DNA of 64,000 bases from Micromonospora peucetia (GTDB lineage Bacteria > Actinomycetota > Actinomycetes > Mycobacteriales > Micromonosporaceae). Under the pieces are notes generated by a model, which worked only from the letters and a program-made list of their open reading frames with translations, was not told the DNA's origin and did no database searches. This document shows positions 9,028 through 18,584 of the stretch, in pieces. The translations under genes and the position numbers were made by a program. Every line of letters begins with the position of its first letter. Position 1 is the stretch's first letter. The stretch is from contig NZ_FMIC01000002.1 in the NCBI RefSeq assembly GCF_900091625.1, positions 2,480,001 through 2,544,000 of the forward strand, in the 5' to 3' direction.

Positions 9028-10722
9028 ATGGACCTTCCGACGGTCGAGCTGCCGGCCCTGCCCCGCCTGCTGGCCGCCCCCGCGCCCGGCTGGGTGGAGA
9101 CCACCGACGTGATCGTGGTCGGTTCCGGGGTGGCGGGTCTGACCGCCGCGCTGCACCTGCGCGAGGCGGGGCTGCACGTCACCGTGGTCACCAAGGTCAA
9201 CATTGACGAGGGGTCGACCCGCTGGGCGCAGGGCGGCATCGCCGCCGTGCTCGACCCGCACGACACCCCGGCCGCGCACGCCTCGGACACCGAGATCGCC
9301 GGCGTCGGGCTCTGCGATCCGGCGGCGGTGCGGGTGCTGGTCGAGGAGGGCCCGATCCGGCTGCGCGAGCTGATGCGGATCGGGGCGGAGTTCGACCGCA
9401 ACCCGGACGGCTCGCTGATGCTCACCCGGGAGGGCGGGCACCGGGCCGACCGGATCGTGCACGCCGGCGGCGACGCGACCGGAGCTGAGGTGCAGCGTGC
9501 CCTGCACGCCGCCGTCCGCCGGGACCCCTGGATCCGGCTGGTCGAACACGCCCTGGTGCTGGACCTGCTGCGCGCCCCCGGGGACGGCCCGGACGGGCTC
9601 GGCCCGGCCTGCGGCATCACCCTGCACGTGCTCGGCGAGGGCAGCGAGGACGGCGTGGGCGCCATCTTGGCCCGGGCGGTCGTCCTGGCCACCGGTGGGA
9701 TGGGCCAGATCTACGCGGCCACCACCAATCCGGCCGTGTCGACCGGGGACGGGGTGGCCCTCGCAGTACGGGCCGGCGCGGCGGTGACGGACGTGGAGTT
9801 CGTCCAGTTCCACCCGACCGCGCTGATCACCCCGGGCGGTGCCGGCATGCCCGGCGCGGGGCACGCCCAGCAGCCGCTGGTCTCCGAGGCGCTGCGCGGC
9901 GAGGGGGCCTACCTGGTCGACGGCGACGGCAAGCGGTTCATGGTCGGGCAGCACGAGTTGGCCGAGCTGGCACCCCGCGACGTGGTGGCCAAGGGCATCC
10001 ACCGGGTCCTGCTGGCCACCGGGGCGGACCACGTCTTCCTCGACGCCCGGCACCTGGGCGGCGACTTCCTGGCCCGGCGCTTCCCGACCATCGTCGCGTC
10101 CTGCCTGGCCATCGGGGTCGATCCGGCGACCGACCTGATCCCGGTCGCCCCCGCCGCCCACTACGCCTCCGGCGGCGTCCGCACCGACCTGCGCGGTCGC
10201 ACCTCCATCCCAGGGCTGTACGCGTGCGGCGAGGTCGCCTGCACCGGCGTGCACGGCGCGAACCGGCTGGCCAGCAACTCGCTGCTGGAGGGGCTCGTCT
10301 TCTCCCGGCGGATCGCCGAGGACATCGCGGTCGGGCTGCCCGAACAGGCCCAGCCGGCGCCGACGGGCGCCTGGCTGGGCGGCGAGGGCTGGGTGCTGCC
10401 GGCCGGGGCGACGCCGACGCTGCAACGGGCGATGACCCGGGGCGCGGGCGTGCTCCGCTCGGCGGACACCCTCGCCGGGACGGCCGGCGTGCTGACCGGG
10501 CTCGGCGAGGGCCGGGGCCGGCCCCGGACGGCCGACTGGGAGGCGACGAACCTGATCACCGTGGCGTCGACGCTGGTCGCCGCCGCGTACGCCCGCCGGG
10601 AGACCCGGGGCTGCCACTGGCGGGAGGACTTCCCGACGGCCGACGAGCGGTGGCACGGCCACCTGGTCGGCGCGGTCGGGGCGCAGGGCCGACTGACGCA
10701 AGCGTGGGAGGGGACCCGATGA
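9028..10722 (+). CDS. nadB: L-aspartate oxidase
   Basis: 564 residues. A FAD enzyme oxidising aspartate to iminoaspartate, the first step of NAD synthesis. Motifs: VIVVGSGVAGLTAALHLREA (FAD-binding GxGxxG, about residues 30-49), STRWAQGGIAAV, the substrate loop HPTALITPGG, and GVHGANRLASNSLLEGLVF. The ATG at 9028 is chosen; GTG at 9022 and TTG at 9016 are in frame just upstream. The stop overlaps the nadC start (ATGA). nadA (quinolinate synthase), usually the partner, is not in this window. Confidence 0.95.
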   Translation: MDLPTVELPALPRLLAAPAPGWVETTDVIVVGSGVAGLTAALHLREAGLHVTVVTKVNIDEGSTRWAQGGIAAVLDPHDTPAAHASDTEIAGVGLCDPAAVRVLVEEGPIRLRELMRIGAEFDRNPDGSLMLTREGGHRADRIVHAGGDATGAEVQRALHAAVRRDPWIRLVEHALVLDLLRAPGDGPDGLGPACGITLHVLGEGSEDGVGAILARAVVLATGGMGQIYAATTNPAVSTGDGVALAVRAGAAVTDVEFVQFHPTALITPGGAGMPGAGHAQQPLVSEALRGEGAYLVDGDGKRFMVGQHELAELAPRDVVAKGIHRVLLATGADHVFLDARHLGGDFLARRFPTIVASCLAIGVDPATDLIPVAPAAHYASGGVRTDLRGRTSIPGLYACGEVACTGVHGANRLASNSLLEGLVFSRRIAEDIAVGLPEQAQPAPTGAWLGGEGWVLPAGATPTLQRAMTRGAGVLRSADTLAGTAGVLTGLGEGRGRPRTADWEATNLITVASTLVAAAYARRETRGCHWREDFPTADERWHGHLVGAVGAQGRLTQAWEGTR

Positions 10723-11615
10723 CGGAGTCGACGGAACGGGCGTTGCGGGACGCCGGCCTGGATCCGGCGCGGGTGCGGCGGGTGATCTCCGATGCGCTCG
10801 CCGAGGACCTGGGGCCGGACTTCCTGGACGTCACCAGCGTCGCCACCATCCCGGCCGGGCAGGCCGACACGGCCGACCTGGTGGCCCGCGCCGACGGCGT
10901 GGTGGCCGGGCTGGCCGTGGCGGCGGCCGTGTTCGAGCTGGTCGGCGAGGCGACCGGCGCCGGCCGTACGGTCGAGGTGTCGGTGGTGGCCCAGGACGGC
11001 GCGCGGGTGGCGCGCGGCGACGTGCTGGCCACGGTGACCGGCCCGACCCGGTTGCTGCTCACCGCCGAGCGGACGGCGCTCAACCTGCTCTGCCGGATGT
11101 CGGGGGTGGCCACCCACACCCGGGCCTGGGCGGACGCGATGGCCGGCACCAAGGCGATGGTGCTGGACACCCGCAAGACCACCCCGGGCCTACGCGCCCT
11201 GGAGAAGTACGCGGTCCGTGCCGGCGGCGGCACGAACAAGCGGATGGGCCTGCACGACGTCGCGATGATCAAGGACAACCACAAGTTCGCGGCGGGCGGC
11301 ATCACGGCGGCCTTCCGCCGGGTCCGGGAGACCTTCCCGGACGTGCCGGTGCAGGTCGAGGTGGACACGGTCGCCGAGGCGGTGGAAGCGGTCGAGGCCG
11401 GGGCGGCCTTCCTGCTGCTGGACAACATGACCCCGGAGATGCTCACCGAGGTGGTCGCCCTGGTGGGGGACCGGGCGGAGCTGGAGGCGACCGGCGGGCT
11501 GACCCTCGACGTGGCGGCGCGGTACGCGGCGACCGGCGTCGACTTCCTGTCGGTCGGGGCGCTGACGCACTCCGCGCCGATCCTCGACATCGCCCTGGAC
11601 CTGCGCACCGGGTGA
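10719..11615 (+). CDS. nadC: Nicotinate-nucleotide pyrophosphorylase (quinolinate phosphoribosyltransferase)
   Basis: 298 residues. It converts quinolinate and PRPP to nicotinate mononucleotide. Signatures: LTAERTALNLLCRMSGVAT, VLDTRKTTPGLRALEKYAV, GGGTNKRMGLHDVAMIKDNH, LLLDNM, and the closing ATGVDFLSVGALTHS. The ATG overlaps the nadB stop by ATGA and GGGAGGGGACCC precedes it, so translation is coupled. The order nadB-nadC-coaX places NAD and CoA synthesis side by side, with panC-panD just upstream. Confidence 0.96.
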   Translation: MTESTERALRDAGLDPARVRRVISDALAEDLGPDFLDVTSVATIPAGQADTADLVARADGVVAGLAVAAAVFELVGEATGAGRTVEVSVVAQDGARVARGDVLATVTGPTRLLLTAERTALNLLCRMSGVATHTRAWADAMAGTKAMVLDTRKTTPGLRALEKYAVRAGGGTNKRMGLHDVAMIKDNHKFAAGGITAAFRRVRETFPDVPVQVEVDTVAEAVEAVEAGAAFLLLDNMTPEMLTEVVALVGDRAELEATGGLTLDVAARYAATGVDFLSVGALTHSAPILDIALDLRTG

Positions 11616-11635
11616 ACCGGCGGCTGGCCGTTGTC

Positions 11636-11641
11636 TAGGCT
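11636..11641 (+). promoter_or_regulatory. Leaderless -10 box TAGGCT for coaX
   Basis: TAGGCT is followed by 6 bases and then GTG at 11648. No ribosome-binding site intervenes, so coaX can be transcribed independently as a leaderless message despite lying 32 bases after nadC. Confidence 0.5.
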
Positions 11642-11647
11642 GCGAGC

Positions 11648-12406
11648 GTGCTGCTCTGCATCGACATCGGAAACACCAACACCGTGCTGGCGACCTTCGA
11701 CGGCGACAAGCTGGTGCACTCCTGGCGGATCAAGACCGATGCGCGGTCGACGGCCGACGAGCTGGGCCTGAAGTTCCGGGGCCTGCTCGCCGGGGACGCG
11801 GTCGAGATCACCGGGGTCGCGGCCTGCTCCACCGTGCCGGCCGCGCTGCGCTCGCTGCGCAACATGCTGTCCCGCTACTACGCGGACCTGCCGAGCGTGA
11901 TCGTCGAGCCCGGGGTGCGTACCGGGGTGCAGCTCGCCATCGACAACCCGAAGGAGGTGGGCGCCGACCGGGTGGTGAACACCCTGGCCGCGTACACCCT
12001 CTACGGCGGGCCGTCGATCGTGGTGGACTTCGGCACCACCACCAACTTCGACGTGATCAGCGGCCGGGGCGAGTTCCTCGGCGGCGCCTTCGCGCCGGGC
12101 ATCGAGATCAGCTTCGACGCGCTCGCCGCCCGGGCCGCCCAGCTGCGCAAGGTGGAGGCGACCAAGCCGCGTTCGGTGATCGGCAAGAACACCGTCGAGT
12201 GCCTCCAGTCCGGCCTCTACTTCGGGTTCGCCGGGCAGGTGGACCGGATCGTGGAGCGGATGATCGAGGAGATCGGCGAGGTGAGCGCGGTGATCGCCAC
12301 CGGCGGGCTGGCCTCGCTCGTGCTCAACGAGTGCCGCACGATCACCCACCACGAGCCGATGATCACCCTGATCGGCCTGCGGATGGTCTACGAGCGCAAC
12401 CTCTGA
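11648..12406 (+). CDS. coaX: Type III pantothenate kinase
   Basis: 252 residues. It phosphorylates pantothenate, the first step of CoA synthesis from PanC product. Signatures of the type III (CoaX) ASKHA-fold family: MLLCIDIGNTNTVLATFD (phosphate loop), GADRVVN, VVDFGTTTNFDVI, GGAFAPGIEIS, and VIATGGLASLV near the end. GTG start at 11648 with a leaderless -10 box. A palindromic repeat follows 8 bases after the stop. Confidence 0.96.
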   Translation: MLLCIDIGNTNTVLATFDGDKLVHSWRIKTDARSTADELGLKFRGLLAGDAVEITGVAACSTVPAALRSLRNMLSRYYADLPSVIVEPGVRTGVQLAIDNPKEVGADRVVNTLAAYTLYGGPSIVVDFGTTTNFDVISGRGEFLGGAFAPGIEISFDALAARAAQLRKVEATKPRSVIGKNTVECLQSGLYFGFAGQVDRIVERMIEEIGEVSAVIATGGLASLVLNECRTITHHEPMITLIGLRMVYERNL

Positions 12407-12414
12407 GCGTGGGA

Positions 12415-12484
12415 GTTTCCGGGCAGCCCGACCGGCTCCGGGCGGTCAGGCTTGATCCCTCCGCCGGCCGGGCTGCCCGGAAAC
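12415..12484. repeat. Palindromic interspersed repeat, copy 2, between coaX and a methyltransferase
   Basis: Arms at 12415-12435 (begins GTTTCCGGGCAGCCCG) and 12464-12484 (ends GGCTGCCCGGAAAC) pair at 20 of 21 positions around a 28-base centre containing GGTCAGGCTTGATCCCT. It lies between convergent genes, where it could also act as a bidirectional terminator. The same sequence occurs inside a coding region at 4201-4270. Confidence 0.85.
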
Positions 12485-12494
12485 CCCCGGTGGC

Positions 12495-13235
12495 TCAGCG
12501 GCGTCGGGCGCGAAAGACGAACGTGCGGTAGGGGAGTTCGACAGACTCCCGACCGGCCAGGTCGGGGTGGCTCGTGAAGAGCTTGCCGAGCTCTCGGTCG
12601 ATCCTGTCCTGTTCGTCGATGGACGCGGTCAGCCAGTAGGAGCGGGTGTGCAGCATCGCGACCACCTCGTCGGGGGTGAGTGTCGTGGTGTGGGCGAATT
12701 CCCCCAGCTCCGTCGGCTCGAAGGCGGAGCCGAAGTCGCCGTACTTCTCCACCACGCTGCCGGCGTTGTCGCCGAGGTGGGCGATCCGGCTCAACTCGGC
12801 GACCCAGTCGACGCGCTCGTCCCGGGTGTTCCAGATCGGGGCGAACGTCCCGCCGGGCCGCAGCAACCGGGCGATCTCGGCGTGCGCGCGGTCCTTGTCG
12901 AACCAGTGGTACGCCTGCCCCGCGAGCACCGCGTCGGCCGCGCCGTCCGGCAACGGCACCGACTCGGCGCTGCCGGCCAGGGTCGTGCTGCCCGGGGTGG
13001 CCACTTCCAGTTGGGCCCGCATCCCCGGGTCCGGTTCCACCGGCTGCACCTCGTGGCCGAGGGCGAGCACCGCGCGGGTCAGGATTCCGGTGCCGGCGCC
13101 CAGGTCGACGACACGGGCGGGAACGCCCAGCCCGTCGAGCGCCCAGCGGACGGCCTGCTCCGGATAGCGGGGCCGGAAGCGGTCGTAGTCGCTCGCGGCG
13201 GCGCCGAACGAGAGGGCGTGAGTGGGGTCGGTCAT
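12495..13235 (-). CDS. Class I SAM-dependent methyltransferase
   Basis: 246 residues. SAM-binding motif VVDLGAGTGILTRAVLALG (about residues 44-62), then VEPDPGM, PDGAADAVLAGQAYHWFD, and LLRPGGTFAPIWN, typical of the methyltransferase type 11 group. Substrate unknown. It is convergent with coaX and separated from it by the palindromic repeat. The ATG at 13235 follows a TAACCT box by 7 bases, suggesting a leaderless message. Confidence 0.85.
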   Translation of the reverse strand: MTDPTHALSFGAAASDYDRFRPRYPEQAVRWALDGLGVPARVVDLGAGTGILTRAVLALGHEVQPVEPDPGMRAQLEVATPGSTTLAGSAESVPLPDGAADAVLAGQAYHWFDKDRAHAEIARLLRPGGTFAPIWNTRDERVDWVAELSRIAHLGDNAGSVVEKYGDFGSAFEPTELGEFAHTTTLTPDEVVAMLHTRSYWLTASIDEQDRIDRELGKLFTSHPDLAGRESVELPYRTFVFRARRR

Positions 13236-13242
13236 GGCGGGC

Positions 13243-13248
13243 AGGTTA
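13243..13248 (-). promoter_or_regulatory. Leaderless -10 box TAACCT for the methyltransferase
   Basis: TAACCT on the minus strand ends 7 bases before the ATG at 13235; no Shine-Dalgarno sequence is present. Confidence 0.4.
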
Positions 13249-13326
13249 TCCCGTAACGCCTCGCTGGAGCCTTGAGTACGCTCGGGGCCTGACCCCGCCC
13301 GAAATCTCCTTCTGAGGAAGCGTGCC

Positions 13327-14835
13327 GTGACCGAGCAGAACCCCGTGCCAGTCGATCCCGCCGACGACCTTCCCGAGCAGATGAAGGTCCGCCGGGAGAA
13401 GCGGGACCGGATGCTCGCCGAGGGTGTCGAGCCGTACCCGATCGGATTCCCCCGGACCAGCACGCTGGCCGAGATCCGCGAGAAGTACGCCGAGCTGCCC
13501 ACCGACACCGCCACGGGCGACCAGGTCTCGGTCACCGGCCGGGTGATCTTCGTACGGAACACCGGCAAGCTCTGCTTCGCCACCCTCCGGGACGGCGACG
13601 GCACCGAGTTGCAGGCCATGCTCTCCCTCGACCGGGTCGGCGCCGACCGGCTGGAGGACTGGAAGCGCCTGGTCGACCTCGGCGACCTCGTCGGGGTGAC
13701 CGGTGAGGTGATCACCAGCCGGCGCGGCGAGCTGTCCGTGCTGGCCGAGCAGTGGGCGGTCACGGCGAAGGCGCTGCGCCCTCTCCCGGTGGCGCACAAG
13801 CCGCTGAGCGAGGAAGCACGGGTCCGGCAGCGCTACGTGGACCTGATCGTCCGGCCGCAGGCCCGCCAGATGGTGCGTACCCGGGCCACGACCGTGCGCA
13901 GCCTGCGCGACTCGCTGCACGGCCGGGGCTTCATCGAGGTGGAGACCCCGATGCTCCAGCTGCTGCACGGCGGCGCGGCGGCCCGGCCATTCGTGACCCA
14001 CAGCAATGCGCTCAACACCGATCTGTATCTACGAATCGCGCCGGAACTGTTTCTCAAGCGGGCCGTCGTCGGTGGTGTCGACCGGGCCTTCGAGATCAAC
14101 CGCAACTTCCGTAATGAGGGTGTCGACTCTTCGCACTCGCCCGAGTTCGCGATGCTCGAGGCATACGAGGCGTACGGCGACTACGACACGATGGCCGAGC
14201 TGACCCGAAATCTCGTGCAGCAGGCGGCGATCGCGGTCAGCGGCTCGACGGTGGTGACGCACGCCGACGGCCAGGAGTTCGATCTGGGCGGGGAGTGGCG
14301 CTCGGTGACCCTCTTCGGGGTCCTTTCCGAGGCGCTCGGCGAGGAGGTCACGGTACGCACCGAGCACACCCGCCTGGTGGAGTACGCCGACAAGGTGGGT
14401 CTGGCGGTCGACCCGAAGTGGGGGTCGGGCAAGCTGGCGGAGGAACTGTTCGAGGAACTGGTGGTGCCGAGCCTCCGGGCGCCCACCTTCGTCCGCGACT
14501 ACCCGGAGGAGACCAGCCCGCTCACCCGGGCGCACCGCAGCGAGCCCGGGCTGGCCGAGAAGTGGGACCTCTACGTGCTCGGTTTCGAGCTCGGGACCGC
14601 GTACTCCGAGCTGGTGGACCCGGTGGTGCAGCGGGAACGGCTGGTGGCCCAGGCCCAGCTCGCCGCCCGCGGCGACGACGAGGCCATGCGGCTGGACGAG
14701 GACTTTCTCCGGGCGATGGAGTACGGAATGCCGCCGGCCGGGGGTATGGGAATGGGAATCGATCGACTGTTGATGGCGCTCACCGGCCTGGGAATTCGGG
14801 AAACCATCCTCTTCCCCCTGGTTCGCCCCGAGTAG
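13327..14835 (+). CDS. lysS: Lysine--tRNA ligase, class II
   Basis: 502 residues. An N-terminal OB-fold anticodon-binding domain ([20 protein letters not shown]) is followed by a class II catalytic core with motif 1 in [20 protein letters not shown], motif 2 in [17 protein letters not shown], and motif 3 in [16 protein letters not shown]. It charges tRNA-Lys. GTG start at 13327 with GAGGAAG 7 bases upstream. The order lysS-lsr2-clpC is conserved in mycobacteria. Confidence 0.96.
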   Translation: MTEQNPVPVDPADDLPEQMKVRREKRDRMLAEGVEPYPIGFPRTSTLAEIREKYAELPTDTATGDQVSVTGRVIFVRNTGKLCFATLRDGDGTELQAMLSLDRVGADRLEDWKRLVDLGDLVGVTGEVITSRRGELSVLAEQWAVTAKALRPLPVAHKPLSEEARVRQRYVDLIVRPQARQMVRTRATTVRSLRDSLHGRGFIEVETPMLQLLHGGAAARPFVTHSNALNTDLYLRIAPELFLKRAVVGGVDRAFEINRNFRNEGVDSSHSPEFAMLEAYEAYGDYDTMAELTRNLVQQAAIAVSGSTVVTHADGQEFDLGGEWRSVTLFGVLSEALGEEVTVRTEHTRLVEYADKVGLAVDPKWGSGKLAEELFEELVVPSLRAPTFVRDYPEETSPLTRAHRSEPGLAEKWDLYVLGFELGTAYSELVDPVVQRERLVAQAQLAARGDDEAMRLDEDFLRAMEYGMPPAGGMGMGIDRLLMALTGLGIRETILFPLVRPE

Positions 14836-14944
14836 TCGCGCATCTCCACCGGGTCGTTACCGCATCCTATTGACGCGGCAAGTGCCGCGCAGGTTATCGT
14901 GCTCTCAGATTGCAGGAGCACCCTGCTCGAAAGGAATGTGGGAC

Positions 14945-15295
14945 GTGGCCAAGCAGATCATTCATAAGCTGGTCGATGACCTGGACGGCGGGGACGCTGA
15001 CGAGACGGTCAAGTTTGCGCTCGACGGCGTTCAGTACGAGATCGACCTGTCGGGCTCGAACGCCGAGAAATTGCGTGACGTATTCGCTCCGTACATCGCC
15101 CACGGCACGAAGGTGGGCAGGGGCGGCGTCGTCGTCGGCGGCCGGGCCGCACGGGGTCGCGGTGGCGCCACCGCCGACCGGGAGCAGAACAAGGCGATCC
15201 GCGCCTGGGCCAAGAAGGCCGGTAAGGACATCTCCGACCGGGGCCGGATCCCGCAGGAGATCGTCGACGAGTACCACGCGAAGGCCGGTCACTGA
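14945..15295 (+). CDS. lsr2: Lsr2 nucleoid-associated protein (H-NS-like)
   Basis: 116 residues. The N-terminal dimerisation domain AKQIIHKLVDDLDGG and VKFALDGVQYEIDLS is followed by a basic linker and a C-terminal DNA-binding domain (IRAWAKKAGKDISDRGRIP) whose RGR is the AT-hook-like minor-groove motif. Lsr2 binds and silences AT-rich, often horizontally acquired DNA. GTG at 14945 is chosen because the protein then starts V/MAKQIIHK as in the family and AAAGGA lies about 10 bases upstream; ATG at 14936 would have no room for a ribosome-binding site. A candidate hairpin terminator follows at 15318. Confidence 0.95.
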   Translation: MAKQIIHKLVDDLDGGDADETVKFALDGVQYEIDLSGSNAEKLRDVFAPYIAHGTKVGRGGVVVGGRAARGRGGATADREQNKAIRAWAKKAGKDISDRGRIPQEIVDEYHAKAGH

Positions 15296-15317
15296 CCGAC
15301 CGACGACGGGCGACACC

Positions 15318-15352
15318 GACGCCGGGCCGGAGTACGACTCCGGGCCGGCGTC
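15318..15352 (+). terminator. Hairpin after lsr2
   Basis: GACGCCGGGCCGGAG and CTCCGGGCCGGCGTC pair at 14 of 15 positions around the loop TACGA, 23 bases after the lsr2 stop. There is no T-run, as is common in high-GC actinobacteria. Confidence 0.55.
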
Positions 15353-15406
15353 GCCGTATCCGCCCGGGACCGTGTCCGGGCGGGAAGAACTCCGTCCCGA
15401 CGGTCG

Positions 15407-15449
15407 TTGTCCACAGGCGGTGGAGAGTTTGTCCACAGCCTGTGGACGA
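15407..15449. promoter_or_regulatory. Cluster of three DnaA-box-like sites upstream of clpC
   Basis: TTGTCCACA occurs at 15407-15415 and 15429-15437 on the plus strand, and TGTGGACGA at 15441-15449 is the same box (TCGTCCACA) on the minus strand. TTGTCCACA is the preferred DnaA box reported for Streptomyces. The last two boxes face each other across 3 bases. A weaker TCGTCCACG lies at 15678-15686. Confidence 0.55.
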
Positions 15450-15754
15450 GTCCCGCGCGGCCCGGATCCGGGCCGCGCCGGCCCCGGTGCGGCCCGCGCG
15501 ACGGGTTCCGCGCCGTGACTGAATTTCGCTCTGCGCGTACAGGCCGGGGTACCGGAACACGCCCTGAGCGCGGACGGTTGGGTAAAACGACGCGTACACG
15601 TCCTTCGACGGGGAGACACGACCTCAGCGGAGTCGGTCCGCGGCGATAGAGTAAGGAGGCGCGGACGCCCGTCCCGGTCGTCCACGCACCGGCCCCGCCA
15701 CGACTTCTTGACCATCAAGATCGAGTGCGCACGGCATGTGAGGAGCACGAGGGC

Positions 15755-18286
15755 ATGTTCGAGCGGTTCACCGACCGAGCGCGACGGGTTGTCGTCCTGG
15801 CCCAAGAAGAGGCCCGGATGCTCAACCACAACTACATCGGTACGGAGCACATCCTGCTGGGCCTGATCCACGAGGGTGAGGGCGTCGCCGCCAAGGCTCT
15901 GGAGAGCCTCGGCATCTCTCTGGAGGGCGTGCGGCAGCAGGTCGAGGAGATCATCGGCCAGGGCCAGCAGGCGCCGAGCGGGCACATCCCGTTCACGCCG
16001 CGGGCAAAGAAGGTGCTGGAGCTGTCACTGCGCGAGGCGCTGCAGCTCGGCCACAACTACATCGGCACCGAGCACATCCTGCTCGGTCTGATCCGCGAGG
16101 GTGAGGGCGTCGCCGCCCAGGTGCTGGTCAAGCTCGGCGCCGACCTGAACCGGGTCCGCCAGCAGGTGATCCAGTTGCTCTCCGGCTACCAGGGCAAGGA
16201 GCCGGCCGCTGCGGGCGCGGCGCCGGGCGAGGCCGCGCCGTCCACCAGCCTCGTGCTGGACCAGTTCGGCCGCAACCTGACCCAGGCCGCCCGCGAGGGC
16301 AAGCTCGACCCGGTCATCGGGCGCGAGAAGGAAATCGAGCGGGTCATGCAGGTGCTCTCCCGCCGGACGAAGAACAACCCGGTCCTGATCGGTGAGCCCG
16401 GCGTCGGCAAGACCGCCGTGGTGGAGGGGCTGTCCCAGAAGATCATCAAGGGCGAGGTGCCCGAGACGCTGAAGGACAAGCAGCTCTACACGCTCGACCT
16501 CGGTGCCCTGGTCGCCGGTTCCCGCTACCGCGGTGACTTCGAGGAGCGCCTCAAGAAGGTGCTCAAGGAGATCCGCACCCGCGGCGACATCATCCTCTTC
16601 ATCGACGAGATCCACACCCTGGTCGGTGCCGGCGCCGCCGAGGGCGCGATCGACGCCGCCAGCATCCTCAAGCCGATGCTGGCCCGCGGCGAACTGCAGA
16701 CCATCGGCGCGACCACGCTCGACGAATACCGCAAGCACCTGGAAAAGGACGCCGCTCTCGAGCGCCGCTTCCAGCCGATCCAGGTGGGTGAGCCGTCGCT
16801 GGCGCACACCATCGAGATACTCAAGGGCCTGCGTGACCGCTACGAGGCGCACCACCGGGTGAGCATCACCGACGCGGCTCTCGTCGCTGCCGCGACGCTG
16901 GCCGACAGGTACATCTCCGACCGTTTCCTGCCGGACAAGGCGATCGACCTCATCGACGAGGCCGGTGCCCGGATGCGGATCCGCCGGATGACCGCGCCGC
17001 CGGACCTGCGCGACTTCGACGAGCGCATCGCCCAGGTGCGTCGCGACAAGGAGTCCGCGATCGACGCGCAGGACTTCGAGCGCGCCGCCCAGCTGCGCGA
17101 CAAGGAGAAGCAGCTCCTCGGCCAGAAGGCGCAGCGGGAGAAGGAGTGGAAGGCCGGTGACCTGGACGTCGTCAGCGAGGTCGACGACGAGCAGATCGCC
17201 GAGGTGCTCGGCAACTGGACCGGCATCCCGGTCTACAAGCTGACCGAGGAGGAGACCTCGCGCCTGCTGCGCATGGAGGACGAGCTGCACAAGCGCGTCA
17301 TCGGCCAGGAGGACGCGGTCAGGGCGGTCTCGAAGGCGATCCGGCGCACCCGGGCCGGCCTGAAGGACCCGAAGCGCCCGTCGGGCTCGTTCATCTTCGC
17401 CGGCCCGTCCGGTGTCGGTAAGACCGAGCTCTCCAAGGCGCTGGCCGAGTTCCTGTTCGGCAGCGAGGACGCCCTCATCCAGCTGGACATGTCCGAGTTC
17501 CACGACCGTTACACGGTCTCCCGGCTGGTGGGTGCCCCTCCCGGCTACGTCGGCTACGACGAGGGCGGCCAGCTGACCGAGAAGGTGCGGCGTCGGCCGT
17601 TCTCGGTGGTCCTCTTCGACGAGATCGAGAAGGCCCACCCGGACGTGTTCAACACGCTGCTCCAGATCCTGGAGGACGGTCGGCTCACCGACGGCCAGGG
17701 CCGGATCGTGGACTTCAAGAACACGGTCATCATCCTGACCACCAACCTGGGCACCCGCGACGTCGCCAAGGCGGTCTCGATGGGCTTCCAGGCGTCGGAG
17801 GACTCCGAATCCAGCTACGAGCGGATGAAGCAGAAGGTCAACGACGAGCTCAAGCAGCACTTCCGGCCTGAGTTCCTCAACCGGATCGACGACACCATCG
17901 TCTTCCACCAGCTGCGTGAGTTGGAGATCCTCTCGATCGTGGACATCATGATCCAGCGGATCGAGGGCCAGCTGCGGAACAAGGACATGGGCCTGGAGCT
18001 GACCGACAACGCCAAGAAGTACCTGGCGAAGAAGGGCTTCGACCCGGTGCTCGGTGCGCGTCCGCTGCGTCGCACGATCCAGCGCGACATCGAGGACAAC
18101 CTGTCCGAGCGGATCCTCTTCAACGAGCTGATCCCAGGTCAGATCGTGGTGGTGGACTGCGAGGGCGACCCGGAGAACATCGACAAGTCCAAGCTCATCT
18201 TCACGGGTGCGGAAAAGCCGGCCACCGTGCCGGACGCCGTACCGGCCGACCTCGGCGGCACCGCCGCCGCAGGCGCGGACGAGTAG
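15755..18286 (+). CDS. clpC: ATP-dependent Clp protease ATP-binding subunit ClpC
   Basis: 843 residues. N-terminal Clp-N repeats ([34 protein letters not shown] twice) are followed by AAA+ domain 1 with Walker [14 protein letters not shown] and Walker [17 protein letters not shown]-type coiled-coil insert ([15 protein letters not shown]) precedes AAA+ domain 2 with Walker [15 protein letters not shown] and Walker [14 protein letters not shown]. The ClpP-docking VGF/IGF-type loop lies in the second module. It unfolds substrates for ClpP. The ATG at 15755 matches the family N-terminus and has AGGAG upstream. A strong terminator follows. Confidence 0.97.
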   Translation: MFERFTDRARRVVVLAQEEARMLNHNYIGTEHILLGLIHEGEGVAAKALESLGISLEGVRQQVEEIIGQGQQAPSGHIPFTPRAKKVLELSLREALQLGHNYIGTEHILLGLIREGEGVAAQVLVKLGADLNRVRQQVIQLLSGYQGKEPAAAGAAPGEAAPSTSLVLDQFGRNLTQAAREGKLDPVIGREKEIERVMQVLSRRTKNNPVLIGEPGVGKTAVVEGLSQKIIKGEVPETLKDKQLYTLDLGALVAGSRYRGDFEERLKKVLKEIRTRGDIILFIDEIHTLVGAGAAEGAIDAASILKPMLARGELQTIGATTLDEYRKHLEKDAALERRFQPIQVGEPSLAHTIEILKGLRDRYEAHHRVSITDAALVAAATLADRYISDRFLPDKAIDLIDEAGARMRIRRMTAPPDLRDFDERIAQVRRDKESAIDAQDFERAAQLRDKEKQLLGQKAQREKEWKAGDLDVVSEVDDEQIAEVLGNWTGIPVYKLTEEETSRLLRMEDELHKRVIGQEDAVRAVSKAIRRTRAGLKDPKRPSGSFIFAGPSGVGKTELSKALAEFLFGSEDALIQLDMSEFHDRYTVSRLVGAPPGYVGYDEGGQLTEKVRRRPFSVVLFDEIEKAHPDVFNTLLQILEDGRLTDGQGRIVDFKNTVIILTTNLGTRDVAKAVSMGFQASEDSESSYERMKQKVNDELKQHFRPEFLNRIDDTIVFHQLRELEILSIVDIMIQRIEGQLRNKDMGLELTDNAKKYLAKKGFDPVLGARPLRRTIQRDIEDNLSERILFNELIPGQIVVVDCEGDPENIDKSKLIFTGAEKPATVPDAVPADLGGTAAAGADE

Positions 18287-18301
18287 GACCGAACAACACG
18301 A

Positions 18302-18345
18302 GGGCGGCGGCCCGGTGGCATCAGCCACCGGGCCGCCGCCCTTTT
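18302..18345 (+). terminator. Rho-independent terminator of clpC
   Basis: GGGCGGCGGCCCGGTGG (18302-18318) and CCACCGGGCCGCCGCCC (18325-18341) form a perfect 17-bp stem with loop CATCAG, followed by TTTT. It lies 15 bases after the clpC stop. Confidence 0.9.
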
Positions 18346-18404
18346 CGGTACGCCGGCACGGCCGCGGCCTGCGCGACCCGGACGCCACGGGCGCCCGGGT
18401 CGCC

Positions 18405-18584
18405 AACGAGCGCCACGGGCGCCACGGGCGCCAACGAGCGCCACGAGCGCCAACGAGCGCCACGAGCGCCACGAGCGCCACGAGCGCCAACGAGCGCCAC
18501 GAGCGCCACGAGCGCCAACGTGCGCCAACGAGCGCCACGAGCGCCAACGGGCGCCAACGAGCGCCACGAGCGCCAACGAGCGCC
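18405..18584. repeat. Minisatellite of 19 units, 9- and 10-base versions interspersed
   Basis: 180 bases made entirely of AACGNGCGCC (10 bases, 9 copies) and ACGNGCGCC (9 bases, 10 copies), N mostly A. The unit order is A B B A B A B B B A B B A A B A A B A (A = 10, B = 9). The mixed lengths break any reading frame, so it is unlikely to be coding. Flanking bases contain partial units. Confidence 0.9.

Larger units (their letters stand above)
15296..15754. other. Intergenic region between lsr2 and clpC
   Basis: 459 bases without a convincing gene. It holds a hairpin after lsr2 (15318-15352), three DnaA-box-like sequences (15407-15449), and a possible ClgR-type site TTTCGC-TCTGC-GCGTA at 15524-15539 (low confidence, judged only from the CGC-N5-GCG core). 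AGGAG at 15740-15744 is the likely clpC ribosome-binding site. The clpC promoter must lie here. Confidence 0.6.

Noticed and set aside
7921..10701. 926-residue open frame on the minus strand over nadB
   Set aside because: Composition is shadow-like (Arg/Gly/His-rich), it has no family character, and it covers the septum lipoprotein and nadB.
16025..18547. 840-residue open frame on the minus strand over clpC
   Set aside because: It lies entirely opposite clpC and its N-terminal part is made of the minisatellite repeat; high-GC coding DNA produces such long antisense frames.
18405..18584. Possible CRISPR array
   Set aside because: Units are 9-10 bp with no unique spacers and no cas genes; it is a minisatellite.
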